Shown here in pieces: positions 1 through 13,161 of a DNA stretch of 64,000 nucleotides. The notes beneath the pieces were generated by a model. The model was not told where the DNA came from and searched no databases. It saw nothing but the letters and a program-made list of their open reading frames with translations. Position 1 is the first letter of the stretch, and the number at the start of each line of letters is the position of its first letter. The translations under genes and the position numbers were made by a program. The stretch lies in the NCBI GenBank assembly GCA_027704905.1, contig CM051000.1:18771364-18835363 (forward strand), given 5' to 3'. The DNA is from Muraenolepis orangiensis. Taxonomy: Eukaryota; Chordata; Actinopteri; Gadiformes; Muraenolepididae.

Positions 1-229
1 CTCATGCGGCGGCGGCCCGAGGTAAACAGGAACACGTGTGTGCGGCCCGGGGCCTCGTTTTAATACGGCACATTACGCCCATCAGCAAGAAATAACCCTG
101 AGGCTTCTCAACGCTAGACGGTCACATGAAGCTAAAGAGAGACAGACACTCATCCAGAGGCTAATAGAAGACATGTTCAGAGACTAACTGTGGAACCAGT
201 TGGTCTGATCTATTTATGTATGAATCCAC
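1..229. other. Left edge, no gene recognised
   Basis: A GC-rich start is followed by ordinary sequence. No coding exon or repeat could be supported. A possible splice donor (GAGGTAAAC near base 18) is too little to call an exon. Confidence 0.4.
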
Positions 230-870
230 ATATCTATACACCCCTGGATGTACTTTTATCTGTCTTGTTAACATATATATCGTCTATCTATCTATCCCTG
301 TATGTACTTGTATATCTAGCTCGTCATCTATCTACATATCTTTCTTTCTATATACGTATCTATCTATCTACATATCTATCTTTGTACTGTATCCACCTAT
401 CTACATATTTATCTATATATCTAGCCATCTACATATCTACATATCTATCTATACATCTATATATTGATCTATATATCAACAGTACTATATAAATATCGAC
501 ATATCTATATATAAACAGTACTATATAAATATCGACATATCTATATATCTACATATCTATCTATCTATCTATCTACATATCTGTATATCTACATATATAT
601 CTACATATCTATCTGTCTATATATCTTACCATCTACCAATCTATCTATCTATATGAATATGGACATATCTATCTATAGATCTACATATATATCTATATAT
701 CTATCTATCTACATATATATCTACATATCTGTGTATCTACATATCTACCTACACATTTATATATCTACATATCTATCTACATATCTATCTACGTATCAAT
801 ATACTGTTTCTATCTATATATCTTATCGATCTATATATCTACATAGCTATCTATCAACCAAATCAACAGA
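230..870. repeat. (TATC)n / ATCTACAT microsatellite field
   Basis: About 640 bp of imperfect TATC/TATA/ACAT tetranucleotides. The frames across it read as Ser/Thr/Tyr/Ile repeats and are not genes. Confidence 0.95.
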
Positions 871-885
871 CATTGTCAATAGAGA

Positions 886-1286
886 AGAAGAGGGGTTAGT
901 TTAACTCTGGGGTTAGTTTAACTCTAGGGTTGGTTTAACTCTGGGGTTAGTTTGACTCTGGGGTTAGTTTAACTCTGGGGTTAGTTGAACTCTGGGGTTA
1001 GTTGAACTCTGGGGTTAGTTGAACTCTGGGGTTAGTTGAACTCTGGGGTTAGTTGAACTCTGGGGTTGGTTTAACTCTGGGGTTAGTTGAACTCTGGGTT
1101 AGTTGAACTCTGGGGTTGGTTTAACTCTGGGGTTGGTTTAACTCTGGGGTTAGTTGAACTCTGGGGTTGGTTTAACTCTGGGGTTGGTTTAACTCTGGGT
1201 TGGTTTAACTCTGGGGTTAGTTTAACTCTGGGTTGGTTTAACTCTGGGGTTGGTTTAACTCTGGGGTTGGTTTAACTCTGGGGTTA
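886..1286. repeat. 17-18 bp minisatellite (GGGGTTAGTTTAACTCT)
   Basis: More than 20 tandem copies of a 17-18 bp unit, with variants at TTAG/TTGG and TTTAA/TTGAA. It runs directly into a (GA)n tract. Tandem with no unique spacers, so it is not a CRISPR array. Confidence 0.95.
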
Positions 1287-1307
1287 AGAGAGAGAGAGAG
1301 GGGGCTG

Positions 1308-1381
<74 letters not shown>

Positions 1382-1382
1382 C
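1287..1382. repeat. (GA)n microsatellite
   Basis: GA dinucleotide tract, interrupted once near 1302 and once near 1364. Confidence 0.95.
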
Positions 1383-1460
1383 GTGAGTAAATGGCCAAGT
1401 AAAACAGAGACGGCGAGTAACAAGCAATCAATTTCACAGAACAGTGGATTTCACAGTGGA

Positions 1461-1532
1461 GGGTGTGTGTGTGTGGGGGGGGGGGTGTGTGGAGGGTGTG
1501 TGGAGGGTGTGTGTGTGTGGGGGGGGGGCTGC
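1461..1532 (+). repeat. G-run / GTGTGG tract
   Basis: Two runs of 10-11 G, near 1475 and 1520, are separated by GTGTGGAGG units. The + strand has guanine-quadruplex potential. Confidence 0.8.
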
Positions 1533-1791
1533 CTTATCAGGGTCACAGCTGCCGCAGACAGACACTCAGCAATGTTTAGACAGGGACATTCATTTAGATT
1601 TTTTGGAAATCACTGGATTCGATGTTTATCCCGTTATATATTTAACAGTGGTTCTGACTGGCTGGTGCTGGTAAATAGTTAGGCTATATATATATATATA
1701 GACAATTAGTTTCCGGTTGTGGTTCGTCTGTTAGTTTCTGTTGGCTTCTGGAGGGCAGAATTACAACTTCAGACGGAGCCTAGGAGACCTA

Positions 1792-1796
<5 letters not shown>

Positions 1797-1848
<52 letters not shown>
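1797..1848. repeat. (GA)n microsatellite
   Basis: About 25 GA units. Confidence 0.95.
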
Positions 1849-1904
1849 CAAATTCAGTGAGAATATCTCCCTGAACAATGTCTTACTACCTGTAGGCATC
1901 CTTG

Positions 1905-2312
1905 AGCAAGATGCCTAAGATCAATCACTAGTCACCTAATGATGTTGATATAGAAGATATAGCAGCTATATCCCTACTCACTTAGTGAAGTAGATATAGA
2001 AGATATAGCAGCTCTATCCCTACTCACTTAATGACGTTGATAGAGCAGATATAGCAGCTCTATCCCTACTCACTTAGTGAAGTAGATATAGAGGATATAG
2101 CAGCTACTCACTTAGACGTAAATATAGAAGATATAGCAGCTCTATCACTAGTCACCTAATGACGTAGATATAGAAGATATAGCAGCTCTATCCCTACACA
2201 CTTAATGACATTGATAGAGAAGATATAGCAGCTCTATCCCTACTCACTTAATGACGTAGAGGGAAGATATAGCAGCTCTATCACTAGTTACCTAATGACA
2301 TAGACATAGAAG
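1905..2312. repeat. About 46-bp minisatellite
   Basis: Eight to nine imperfect copies of a unit containing GAAGATATAGCAGCTCTATC and CACTTAATGACGT. Spacing between copies is mostly 44-46 bp, with one shorter copy (about 39 bp) near 2,100. The core GATATAGCAGCTCTATC is itself close to a short inverted repeat. Confidence 0.9.
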
Positions 2313-2966
2313 ATTGTCAACACAGCAGCAGCACACGGGTGGAGGCGTGTCCTCACACACCAACCGACAGATGGACCCTATAAACGGTAGGTATCATCGG
2401 TGTCTGGTCCCTGAAGACACCAACAAAAGGCCTTCTCTTTCCTTTTTCCCTTATGACAAAACCGTCAGAAAAAACCGACATCAAACGGGAGGGAAAGTGC
2501 TGACAAACTCCCTTTGAAAAGCCTCCTCAACACGGGGAGACAACAAAGCCAGGAGGAGGAGGAGGAGGAGGAGGAGGGGGAGGAGGAGGATGAAGAAGGG
2601 ATTCCAGCTAAAAACAGCTCCAACACCAAAGTGCAGTAGTAGTTCATTCACTTCTGTAAGTCCTGTGCTCTCTGCTAGCCATCGCTCACGGGGCTCCTTC
2701 CTCCCTCCCTCCCTCTGTGTTCCCTCTCTGTGTGTTAGTGGGGCCGTCGGGAGACATTAGCACAAAGGATAAGGTGGAAAAATGCTGATTCCAAATCAAC
2801 TGTTTGCTTTGGCGCCCGGCGTTGGTAATGCAGGCGATGCCACGACGTGTTGCTGTGTCTAGAGAGAGCAGGCCGCGGCTATAGGGGCTATATACTGTAC
2901 ACAGAGAGGCACAGGGTGTGTATTGGTGTGTGTATGTCTGTATTGGGGTGTATGTGTCTGCATTGT
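2313..2966. other. Low-information stretch with (GGA)n
   Basis: Contains a GGA/GAGG trinucleotide tract at 2,551-2,592. I saw no gene with both coding potential and splice signals. Confidence 0.4.
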
Positions 2967-2980
2967 GGTCGTGTGTGTGT

Positions 2981-3066
<86 letters not shown>

Positions 3067-3123
3067 TGGGCTGTATGTTTGTTTATTGTGGAGTATGTGT
3101 GTGTGTGTGTGTCTGTGTGTCTG
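2967..3123. repeat. (GT)n microsatellite, left of a LINE tail
   Basis: Interrupted GT repeat. It directly abuts the LINE 3' tail that follows. Confidence 0.9.
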
Positions 3124-3327
3124 TATTGACACACCGATATATTGCATTTTATAAATTGCATTTTTATTTTTACCTTTATTCTATTTTTATTCTATTTTTA
3201 TCTATTTTTATCTTATTTTTATAACCGCTGTCTGTCGTCGGGTTTTGCACATAAGATTTTCACACCACTGCTTTATACTTGTGTAAACTGTGAAGTGACA
3301 ATAAACTTGACTTGACTTGACTTGATT
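3124..3327 (+). mobile_element. L2/Rex-type LINE 3' tail fragment
   Basis: Nearly the same sequence as the 3' untranslated end of the LINE at 61,219-62,085: CGATATATTGCATTTTATAA, then GCTGTCTGTCGTCGGG, then GTGAAGTGACAATAAACTTG. It ends in CTTGA units, the usual microsatellite tail of this type of LINE. It is 5'-truncated to about 200 bp and flanked by (GT)n on both sides. Confidence 0.85.
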
Positions 3328-3513
3328 GTGGTGTATGTGTGTGTGGGTGTGTATGTGTATGTGTATTTTGTAGTGTATATGTGTGTGTGTCTGTGTCTGT
3401 GTGTGTATATTATAGTGTATGTATGTGTGTATGTATGTATTTGTATTTCAGTGTATGTGTTTGCGTGTGTATCCATCCAGGAGTGTGTGCGTGTGTATTT
3501 CAGTGTGTGTGTG

Positions 3514-3597
<84 letters not shown>
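3328..3597. repeat. (GT)n microsatellite, right of the LINE tail
   Basis: GT-rich tract, with about 83 bp of near-perfect GT at 3,515-3,597. Confidence 0.95.
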
Positions 3598-3800
3598 ATT
3601 GTGGGGGTGGCGGTGGAGGAGATGGAGGAGGAGGAGGGAGAATAGATGGTGTAAACACGCCAGCCTACATGGATTGGGCTAATATCCAGTTTGTTCCCCT
3701 CGCCTGAGCTCCACGGTGGCTGCAACGCAATTTCTTCCAATTGACCTCCTGCCACCGGCACCATCACTCTCAGAGAGAGACACGACTAGCTCCGAATACG

Positions 3801-4137
3801 GAGCAGGACCGGGGGAGGGGGAGGAGTGGGGAGGAGGGGAGGGGAGGGGAGGGGGGGGAGGAGGGGAGGAGGGGAGGAGGGGAGGGAGGAGGGGGGGAGG
3901 GGAGGAGGGGAGGAGAGGGGAGGGAGGGGAGGGGGGAGGGGAGGAGGGGAGGGGAGGAGGGGAGGGGAGAGAGGGGAGGAGGGGAGGAGAGAAAGGGGGG
4001 GAGGAGAGAGGGGGGGAGGAGAGAGGGGAGGGGAGAGAGAGGGGAGGGGAGAGAGAGGGAGAGAAAGGGGAGGGAGAGAGAGGAGGGAGAGAGAGGGGAG
4101 AGAGAGGAGGGAGAGAGAGGGGAGAGAGAGGGAGGTG
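3801..4137. repeat. Purine-only tract (GGGGA/GGAGA)n
   Basis: About 335 bp in which the + strand is almost entirely A and G, in GGGGA and GAGAGG units. Open frames here are artefacts of composition. Confidence 0.95.
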
Positions 4138-4324
4138 ACCTGGGGGAGGTGACCTGGGGGGGGAGAAGGAGGCACACAGTGGCTAACCGTGGCAGTGACG
4201 GAGCAGGGCCGTTTAGAGGAGCGTCTGAGGAGGAAATGAGAGACATTAGAGCCACGACTCTTGGATCTCCTCCGCAAACTGTTTATTATGTACTTGTGTC
4301 GCTCTGACTTTGACTTGTTTGTGT

Positions 4325-4326
4325 GG

Positions 4327-4382
<56 letters not shown>

Positions 4383-4386
4383 TGTG
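4325..4386. repeat. (TGCG)n microsatellite
   Basis: About 14 tandem GTGC units. Confidence 0.95.
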
Positions 4387-4449
4387 TAACAAACATAAGG
4401 GGAAATCAATCGGTTGAAGATTCACCAGACATTAGATTTCAAGATGATT

Positions 4450-4745
4450 GATGTTGACTAAGTCCAATGGAACGCTTCCTCCCCATTCACTCCCCCAGTA
4501 GGAACATCATCAACAATACTATACTACACTAAACACTTAATACTATCTACTATATACTATACTATACCCTATAAAAACACCATTACCATAGCAATACTAT
4601 ACACGATAAAAAGAACAATAGATTGAAAAGAACAATAAAGAGTCTAATGGATGATATATACATATGACGGTGCACAAAGCGTTTTAAAGTGACAGTAGTG
4701 CAGCACCGCAGTGAGCGGTAGCAGCATCAGCACCAGGGAATTAGG
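4450..4745 (-). mobile_element. Rex/L2-like LINE 3' UTR fragment
   Basis: Shares the CCAATGGAA..GCTT.CTCCCCATTC motif with fragments at 31.4, 47.1 and 55.9 kb. It also shares TTTTAAAGTG.CAGTAGTGCAGCA with the 47.1-kb copy. The orientation of its 3' tail places it on the - strand. Confidence 0.6.
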
Positions 4746-4767
4746 TCACTCACCGATGACATCGATG

Positions 4768-4802
4768 TGTACACACACACCACACACACACACACAAATT
4801 CA

Positions 4803-4836
<34 letters not shown>

Positions 4837-5280
4837 GTAGGGACAGTGTAGACACCAGACCAGGCGTCACCACGGCGATGGGTTGGGGCTGTAAGCCAGG
4901 AAGAGCAGTACTCTGACAGTCACATGACTAGTGGGAGGAGCCGGGGGACAGGCTCCTCCCACTAACTAAACATCTCCGCCACCACAATAAGTCGCTGCTG
5001 ATGGAGCGACGGAAACAACCAAGACCGCCGTCACGCATCACTTTCACCTCTTAGACTCCGTAGAACACACACACACACACAATCACGCACACACAAATGC
5101 ACACACATGCACATGTGCGCACACACAAATACACACACATAATACAATGTGCACACACATGCACAATCGTGCATATACACACACCCACAACAGCAATCAA
5201 ACAGACACACAAATGCACACACACACAAACATGTGCAAGCACAGACACACACAAACACAAGTGCACAAACACACACTCAA
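4768..5280. repeat. CA-rich microsatellite region
   Basis: (CA)n at 4,768-4,833 and a CA-rich, ACACATGCAC-type field at 5,066-5,280. Between them lies about 230 bp with no recognised feature. Confidence 0.85.
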
Positions 5281-5360
5281 TCCTAGACCGACCTTAACGG
5301 CTTTGTATGAACAGCTTGATCTGCTGGATACTGAACAACCATTGCTCTTAAAAACAAACC

Positions 5361-5499
<139 letters not shown>

Positions 5500-5639
5500 G
5501 ATTAAAGACAAATGGATGGACCAGAGTTAATAAAAGATAAGAAGGCTGGAAATGAGTAATGTGTGAAAATGAGCAACGAATTGATGGCTCCCGGCTTATC
5601 TTTCATTCTCACTCCATTCAATACAAACTGCTGACTGCA

Positions 5640-6290
5640 GCATGTCGCCCCCAGACCCATCTACTGCCTCCCCCTCCTCCCCCATCTACTGCCTCCCCCT
5701 CCTCCCCCTCCACCATCTACTGCCTCCCCCTCCTCCCCCTCCACCATCTACTGCCTCCCCCTCCTCCCCCCTCCCCCCATCTACTGCCTCCCCTGCCTCC
5801 CCTCCTCCCTCCTCCCCCTCCACCATCTACTGCCTCCCTCTCCCCCTCCCCCCATCTACTGCCTCCCACTCCTCCCCCCTCCCCCCATCTACTGCCTCCC
5901 CCCCTCCCCCCACTTACTGCCTCCCCCTCCTCCCCCACGCCTCCCCGCCCCCATCTACTACCTCCTCCCCTGCCTCCACCCATCTACTCCCTCCCCTTCC
6001 TTCCCCCTCCCACCATCTACTGCCATCCCCCCCATATACTGCCTCCCCCGCCTCCCCTACTCCCATCTACTGCCTCCCCCTCCTCCCCCTCCACCCATCT
6101 ACTGCCACCCCCCATCTACTGCCTCCTCCTCCTCCCCCCAAATCTACAGTACAGCCTCCCCCCTCCTCCCCCCCTCCCACCATCACCAACCTCCCCCCCC
6201 CTACACACACACACACACCCTCCCCCCCCACTTACCCCCCCTCGCCCACAGCAACTCTCCACGAGATTCTTCTTTAAATGTTAAATTAAA
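5640..6290. repeat. Pyrimidine-rich minisatellite (CATCTACTGCCTCCCC)
   Basis: About 20 imperfect copies of ATCTACTGCCTCC plus CTCCCCC filler. The + strand is C/T-rich throughout. The long Pro/Ser frames across it are repeat translations. Confidence 0.9.
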
Positions 6291-6559
6291 TTATTGCTAT
6301 GCATCAACGGCTTGCCCCCCCCCCCCTCCTCCTCCTCCTCTTCCCCCCCCCCTCCTCCTGTGGCTGAAGTCCCTCTACCATCTCTATGTGTATGTGTGAT
6401 GGGGGGGTGGTGCTGAGGCTGGCTGAAGGTCAGCGCTCCATGTGAGGTCCATCGTTGCCGTCCACACGTGAGAAGAGAAAAAAACATTGAGTGAGCTGTT
6501 TTAGTTTTCACCTGCCGGCCATTTCACCAACACTCTCTGACTCTATAGGAGCTGTGGCT

Positions 6560-6997
<438 letters not shown>

Positions 6998-7256
6998 ATT
7001 GGACAGAGATTTAATTCAACTCTCTGAGGAGATGGCAGCTTAATGTTTATAAAGGAGAGGAGGAACAGGGAAAGGGAGAAGAAGTGCACGTGTGTGTGTG
7101 TGTGTGTGTTCATGTGTGAGTGAGTGGTGTGTGTGTGTGTGTGTGTGAAAGAAGCAGGGTAAGAGGAAGTGGTCATCACAGCCCCCCTGAATGCTGAGCT
7201 GTAGCGACATAATGGCAGATAATTCACTACATTAGCCATGCCTCGTATATGGAGGT

Positions 7257-7345
7257 AGCGGCTCCCTGGCTACCGCTAGGTCTATAACCGCTAGGTCTAT
7301 AACCGCTAGGTCTATAACCGCTAGGTCTATATCCGCTAGGTCCCT
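7257..7345. repeat. 17-bp tandem repeat (CCGCTAGGTCTATAA)
   Basis: Four to five near-identical copies of CCGCTAGGTCTATAA.. in tandem. Confidence 0.9.
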
Positions 7346-7499
7346 CTAATGTGGTGGCTCCCTTGGTTTCTGACTGCTGGGCTTAGCATTGCTTGTCATT
7401 TCTTCTCCATGGCCCTTCTGTCCTAAGGGGCTCATGATGGAAGCCTCTTAGAGGACACTCTTTAGTTTGCACGGCAATTTCTGTATTGTTTGTTGTTTG

Positions 7500-7683
7500 T
7501 TGTATCTGTCATTATATTATTATTATGATGATGATGATGATGATGATGTGATGATCTGATACCGAAAATACATATATAATATATAAATATATATACTATA
7601 TACATATATATAATATATATACATATAGAAAATATATATACATGTTTAGGCAGTCGCAGCAGTAGTCCTTTATTACATATTAG

Positions 7684-7714
<31 letters not shown>

Positions 7715-7735
7715 AATTGTACTCATAGTTGGCAA
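7500..7735. repeat. AT-rich (TGA)n and (TA)n tract
   Basis: Includes (GAT)n at 7,525-7,548 and long TATATA stretches up to 7,711. Confidence 0.85.
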
Positions 7736-7739
7736 TCCA

Positions 7740-7852
7740 AAACTTAGATTGCCTACTAATATATACTAGTTAATTTAGTTTAGCTTAGCATTAATATTTA
7801 ATATTATTTTTTTGTAATTCTACAATGACAACAAAGGCATTCTGATTCTGAG
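7740..7852 (+). mobile_element. LINE 3' tail (GGCATTCTGATTCTGAG)
   Basis: Ends in GACAACAAAGGCATTCTGATT, the common terminal motif of fish L2-type LINEs and their SINE partners. The 5' limit is uncertain. Confidence 0.5.
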
Positions 7853-7854
7853 TA

Positions 7855-8020
7855 GAAGCAGTAGTAGTAGTAGTAGTAGTAGTAGTAGCAGTAGTAGTAG
7901 TAGTAGTAGTAGCAGTATTAGTAGTAGTAGTAGTAGCAATAGTAGTAGTAGTAGTAATATAAGTAATAGTAGTAGTAATAGTAGTAGAAGTAATAGTAGT
8001 AGTACTAGTAATAGCCGGTA
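7855..8020. repeat. (GTA)n microsatellite
   Basis: About 160 bp of AGT/GTA trinucleotides with AGC and AAT variants. Confidence 0.95.
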
Positions 8021-8079
8021 AGAATCAGGATTCCTTCTCAGTGATCCCCACCCACCCTTCAGCCCCGACTAGTCCCCGG

Positions 8080-8390
8080 GTCCCCCACCACCACCCCACT
8101 ACCACCACCATCCAACCACCACCACCACCATCCAACACCACCACCACCATCCAACCACCACCACCATCAACCACCACCATCCAACCATCACCATCACCAC
8201 CACCACCATCCAACCATCACCACCACCACCATCCAACCACCACCACCACCCAACCATCACCACCACCATCCAACCACCACCACCACCATCCAACCATCAC
8301 CACCACCACCATCCAACCATCACCACCACCACCATCCAACCACCACCACCACACCACCACCATCCAACCACCACCACCACCACCAGCCTC
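8080..8390. repeat. (CCA)n minisatellite with ATCCAA spacers
   Basis: Repeated CACCACCACCATCCAAC units of variable length. Confidence 0.95.
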
Positions 8391-8563
8391 CTACTGCCAG
8401 CCTCTCTTACCCCCCCACCCCCTGCCAAATGTGAGGCGTTCAGAGGCAGGCGGGCCGCTCAGCCTTCTTCAGTCACACACTGACACTGTTCACTGTTGCA
8501 CTCCGTACAGACGTGCTATGAAAACAAAACACTGGCTGTCCAGTCAGTCACACCAGAGGCACG

Positions 8564-8980
<417 letters not shown>

Positions 8981-9039
8981 TGTGGCTCTCTACACACAAC
9001 TCAACTGGAGGAATACTGTGTCAGCTCGTACTCAGTGGG

Positions 9040-9075
9040 CGAGCGAGGCAGAGAGAGACAGAGAGACAGAGAGAC

Positions 9076-9121
<46 letters not shown>

Positions 9122-9475
9122 TTATGTCTCTCTCTCTCTCTCTCTCAGATAAAGAATGTAATACGTGAGAGAGACATCATGAGGGATGCAGTAGGACATG
9201 AATGGATGTAAAGAGCAAGAATAGAGCGGGCGACAATAGACACATCAAGAAAGATAGACAGAAGGAGAGAAAGACAATTACAAAGACAGAAAGAGACAGA
9301 AAGACAGACAAAAAGACAGACAAACAGAGAGAAATATAGAAAGACAGATAGACTGAAAGACTGATAGAAAGACAAATAGACAGACAGAAACACTGACAGA
9401 AAGACTGACAGACAGACAGAAAGAGACAGAGACAGACAGACTGGAATGACAGAAAGACAGATGGACAAAAAGAGC
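9040..9475. repeat. (GA)n and AGACAGAAAGAC field
   Basis: (GA)n to 9,118, a short (CT)n at 9,125-9,148, then an imperfect GACA/GAAAGACA array at 9,240-9,470. Confidence 0.9.
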
Positions 9476-9579
9476 ACGCATCAGTTTTGGTCCATTTGTC
9501 ATTCTTTGGCTGTCTTGCCGCAATCTTGTCCGGCTACTCAACTGTGAAGCTCGGCAATTCAAAAGCCCCTCACATAGTC

Positions 9580-10022
9580 TCTCCCCCCCTTTCTCCCTCC
9601 CTTTCTCCCTCCCTCCCCCATTCCTCTGAATCCATTTGAACTCCCCCCCCCATCCCCAACCACCACCACCACCACCACTACCACCACCTCCTCCACCCCC
9701 ACCACCACCTCCACCTCTATCCCCACCACCATTACCACCCCCACCTCTATATAGTGAGAGATAGGAGAGAGAGTGAGACGGGAGAGAGAGAGTGAGACGG
9801 GAGAGAGAGAGTGAGACGGGAGAGAGAGTGAGAGACGGGAGAGAGTGAGAGACGGGAGAGAGAGAGTGAGACGGGAGAGAGAGTGAGAGATAGGAGAGAG
9901 AGTGAGACGGGAGAGAGAGTGAGAGATAGGGAGAGAGAGTGAGAGATAGGAGAGAGAGTGAGAGAGAGACAGGAGAGAGAGTGAGAGACAGGAAAGAGAG
10001 TGAGAGACAGGAGAGAGAGAGT
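9580..10022. repeat. C-rich tract plus GAGAGAGTGAGACGG minisatellite
   Basis: CCACCACC/CTCC-rich sequence to about 9,750, then about 16 copies of a 15-18 bp unit, GGGAGAGAGAGTGAGAC, to 10,022. Confidence 0.9.
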
Positions 10023-10039
10023 GGCTGCCGCTGTGTTTA

Positions 10040-10125
10040 TTAAATGCGTGGGGTGAGTTTAATTAAACAATGCTAATGAGAAACTAATTAAAAGCTTTCC
10101 TATCAAAACAAGCAACTAATTACCG
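10040..10125. promoter_or_regulatory. Candidate homeodomain-site cluster
   Basis: A non-repetitive AT-rich island between repeat fields. It contains TTTAATTAAAC, GCTAATGAG, ACTAATTAAAAG and ACTAATTACC, four ATTA/TAAT core sites in about 80 bp. Such spacing is seen in conserved enhancers. Conservation cannot be tested here, so this is only a candidate. Confidence 0.2.
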
Positions 10126-10239
10126 GAGCAGAGATGGATAACGAGCGCAACGCAATCACCGCAGACAGGCCAACCCTGAGGAGGGCCGGGGTTGGATCAA
10201 TCCCCTCAGTATTAAAGACAACTTGCTTTCCCATTTTAT

Positions 10240-10688
10240 ACTCCCCCCCCATCCAACCCCCTCCTCCTCTCTCGCTCTCCATCGTCTCCCTCCCTCTCTC
10301 CCTCCCTTCGCCTGTCTTCTTCTTACGCTTTCTTCGCTTGATTTTTTTAATGTGTCACAACACCGGGGGGAGAGGGGGAGGAGGACGGGGAGGAGAGGGG
10401 AGAGAGGGAGGGGGAGGAGAGGAGGAAATAGAGGGGAGAGGAACGTAACACGTATCGCTCAGACGTGTCTTTAATGCCATTCCAGTGCAGCAGCGTGTGT
10501 GTGTGTGTGTGTGTGTGTGTCTGTTTGTGTGTGTGTATGCGCTGCATAACTGTGTCTCTTCAGTTATTCTCCGTGAAGACACACAATTTGTCACCATCTC
10601 GTTCTCTGCCACTTTGTCAAACACGACACCGGGGGTGTGACCTCCCATCTACCTACTGGTGAGTTGTCATACACACACACACACAAAA

Positions 10689-10719
<31 letters not shown>

Positions 10720-10935
10720 AGAGACTCGCGATAGAGACAAAGATCGGGTTCACAGAAACGCTCACACACAAATGGAGAGAGAGAGCCCTCATAGGACGCG
10801 GACGTGAGAGCGTAGGACAAGTATGAGAGACTGAGCTGAGGCCCTCAGTGACTACCACATGGGTAATAAGAGCGCCATGTCCTCCAACAACACTTAGAGA
10901 GGTGACTCGGAGGGAACCACGCCAGTGCACGTAAC
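10240..10935. other. Mixed low-complexity and unique sequence
   Basis: CTCC-rich and GGGAGG-rich tracts (10,240-10,440), (GT)n at 10,495-10,520 and (GA)n at 10,690-10,723. A stretch with splice-like borders (10,564-10,658) was considered and not accepted as an exon. Confidence 0.5.
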
Positions 10936-11185
10936 AGACTTTATGTAGCGCTTTCTAACCATGGTTACTCAAAGCGCTTACAAGTCATGCCTCACATTCA
11001 CCATTCATACACATTCAACACCAACGGCGGAGTCAGCATCAGGAGACAGCCAGCAGGTCAGGAGCAGTAGGGTTAGGGTCTGCTCAAGGACACCTCGACA
11101 GCTTTTATCTAGGAGGAGGCGGCGGGGATCGAACCAGCAACCTTCTGGTTGTGAGGCGACCTCCTGAGCTATACTGCTGCACGTG
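10936..11185 (-). mobile_element. tRNA-derived SINE
   Basis: The right end read on the - strand has a polymerase III box A-like TAGCTCAGGAGG and a box B-like GGTTCGATCCC. These are spaced as in a tRNA-derived head. The left part (TAGCGCTTTCTAACC, ACTCAAAGCGCTTACA, CATTCACCATTCATACACA) is a common fish SINE body. Confidence 0.7.
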
Positions 11186-12320
11186 AACGGCGTCGGAAAC
11201 CGTGAACAAACACTATGGAGGAATCGCTTATTTAGGCGTTAAGTAAAAACATCTCAAATGTATATAATAAAGAAAAAGACAACAAACAAACGGCATTAGC
11301 AACGCAGAAGTAGACGTGGATCCTTGTTCTTTAAGGCAATTAGCCTCGCCGGGCAGCACACAACGCCACATGTTGAGGTGGGTGTCTGTTGTCTCCTTCC
11401 TACGGGCGGAGAAAACGCTTTGAGACGCGTTGGCGGGTCGCACGGCTAGCAAGAGCAGGACTTGTCATGCTAATCTAATGAGGTGTGATTTAGCCACGCT
11501 GTCTCCAAGGGGTTGTTTTGTATTTCTTAGAGCAGATCTTTGCCGTGGCTGATTGTGTTAAAATAGCATCGGTTGCTGGAGGAAAAGTCTGGTAAAACGG
11601 GAAAGCCCAGCGTGTGGATGTGTTGGTGTTGGTGTAGAACCACTGAACCGTAGACGGAGTTACACGCTTCCCAAGCCCAACGCAGACTACACATGTCTCA
11701 CCATTGTGGGTTTGATTGACACCGTGAATGTAAAGTGTCCTTTTCCCTGAGTACTTCCCCGCTAATTAGTGTTCTGTTTTAGTTGCACAGAAGTTGTCTG
11801 GTTGTCTGATGAAATGTGTGTTTTTGCGGCATGTTAGCGACTGAAAGGGCCCCTTGTTTGACGACCAGGTGAGGGACGCTGAGTGTGACGTCTTTTGAAG
11901 GGCTTGTAGCGGCTAATCCACATCCCCACCTGGTCCTAACATAGGGGCCCTGTTATTACACTGTGCACACTATGGACACATAGTGTGCACAGTGTAATAA
12001 CAGTGACCATGTTGTATACTGTGCATGTATACTTGGGTCCTGTAGGTTTTAATCTAAATGTGTGAAAGCGGCCTTCAGGAATGTATTTACGTAACACTGT
12101 GTCATCGTCGGGTGAATCAAAACATAACATCTCCGAGGGGAAAGGATGGGGAGGTGGAACTGCACACCGCTTGAATATATATTCATAATTCCATGTGTTG
12201 TTCGATCCCCCCCCCCCCCACGGTGAACATGACACAAACTACCTGCCAGCCAACGTCTATTTCAGACCAATGAAAAGGAGCAGACAAAAGAGAGACGGAA
12301 ACTTCTGCTCCACGGCCTTC
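11186..12320. other. Unique-looking non-coding DNA
   Basis: About 1.1 kb without simple repeats. No exon could be supported. It contains the perfect hairpin at 11,950-12,003 listed separately. Confidence 0.5.
11950..12003. repeat. Perfect 25-bp inverted repeat with GACA loop
   Basis: The left arm (11,950-11,974, starting CTGTTATTACACTGTGCACA) is the exact reverse complement of 11,979-12,003, with a 4-nt loop GACA. No mismatch in 25 pairs. It could be a small foldback element or an RNA stem; function unknown. Confidence 0.9.
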
Positions 12321-12322
12321 AG

Positions 12323-13161
<839 letters not shown>

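Noticed and set aside
230..870. Open frames of 80-100 codons rich in Ser/Thr/Tyr/Ile on the + strand
   Set aside because: They are translations of the TATC microsatellite and occur in more than one frame over the same DNA.
886..1286. Possible CRISPR-like array
   Set aside because: Direct tandem copies without unique spacers, in a vertebrate genome; a minisatellite. The same applies to 1,905-2,312 and 42.6-47.9 kb.
3741..4307. Arg/Gly/Glu-rich frame of 188 codons
   Set aside because: Translation of the purine-only tract; open in all three frames on both strands.
10564..10658. Candidate exon with acceptor CTCTTCAG and donor GTGAGT
   Set aside because: Splice borders are good, but only one weak frame is open, it matches no family I know, and neighbouring exons are absent.
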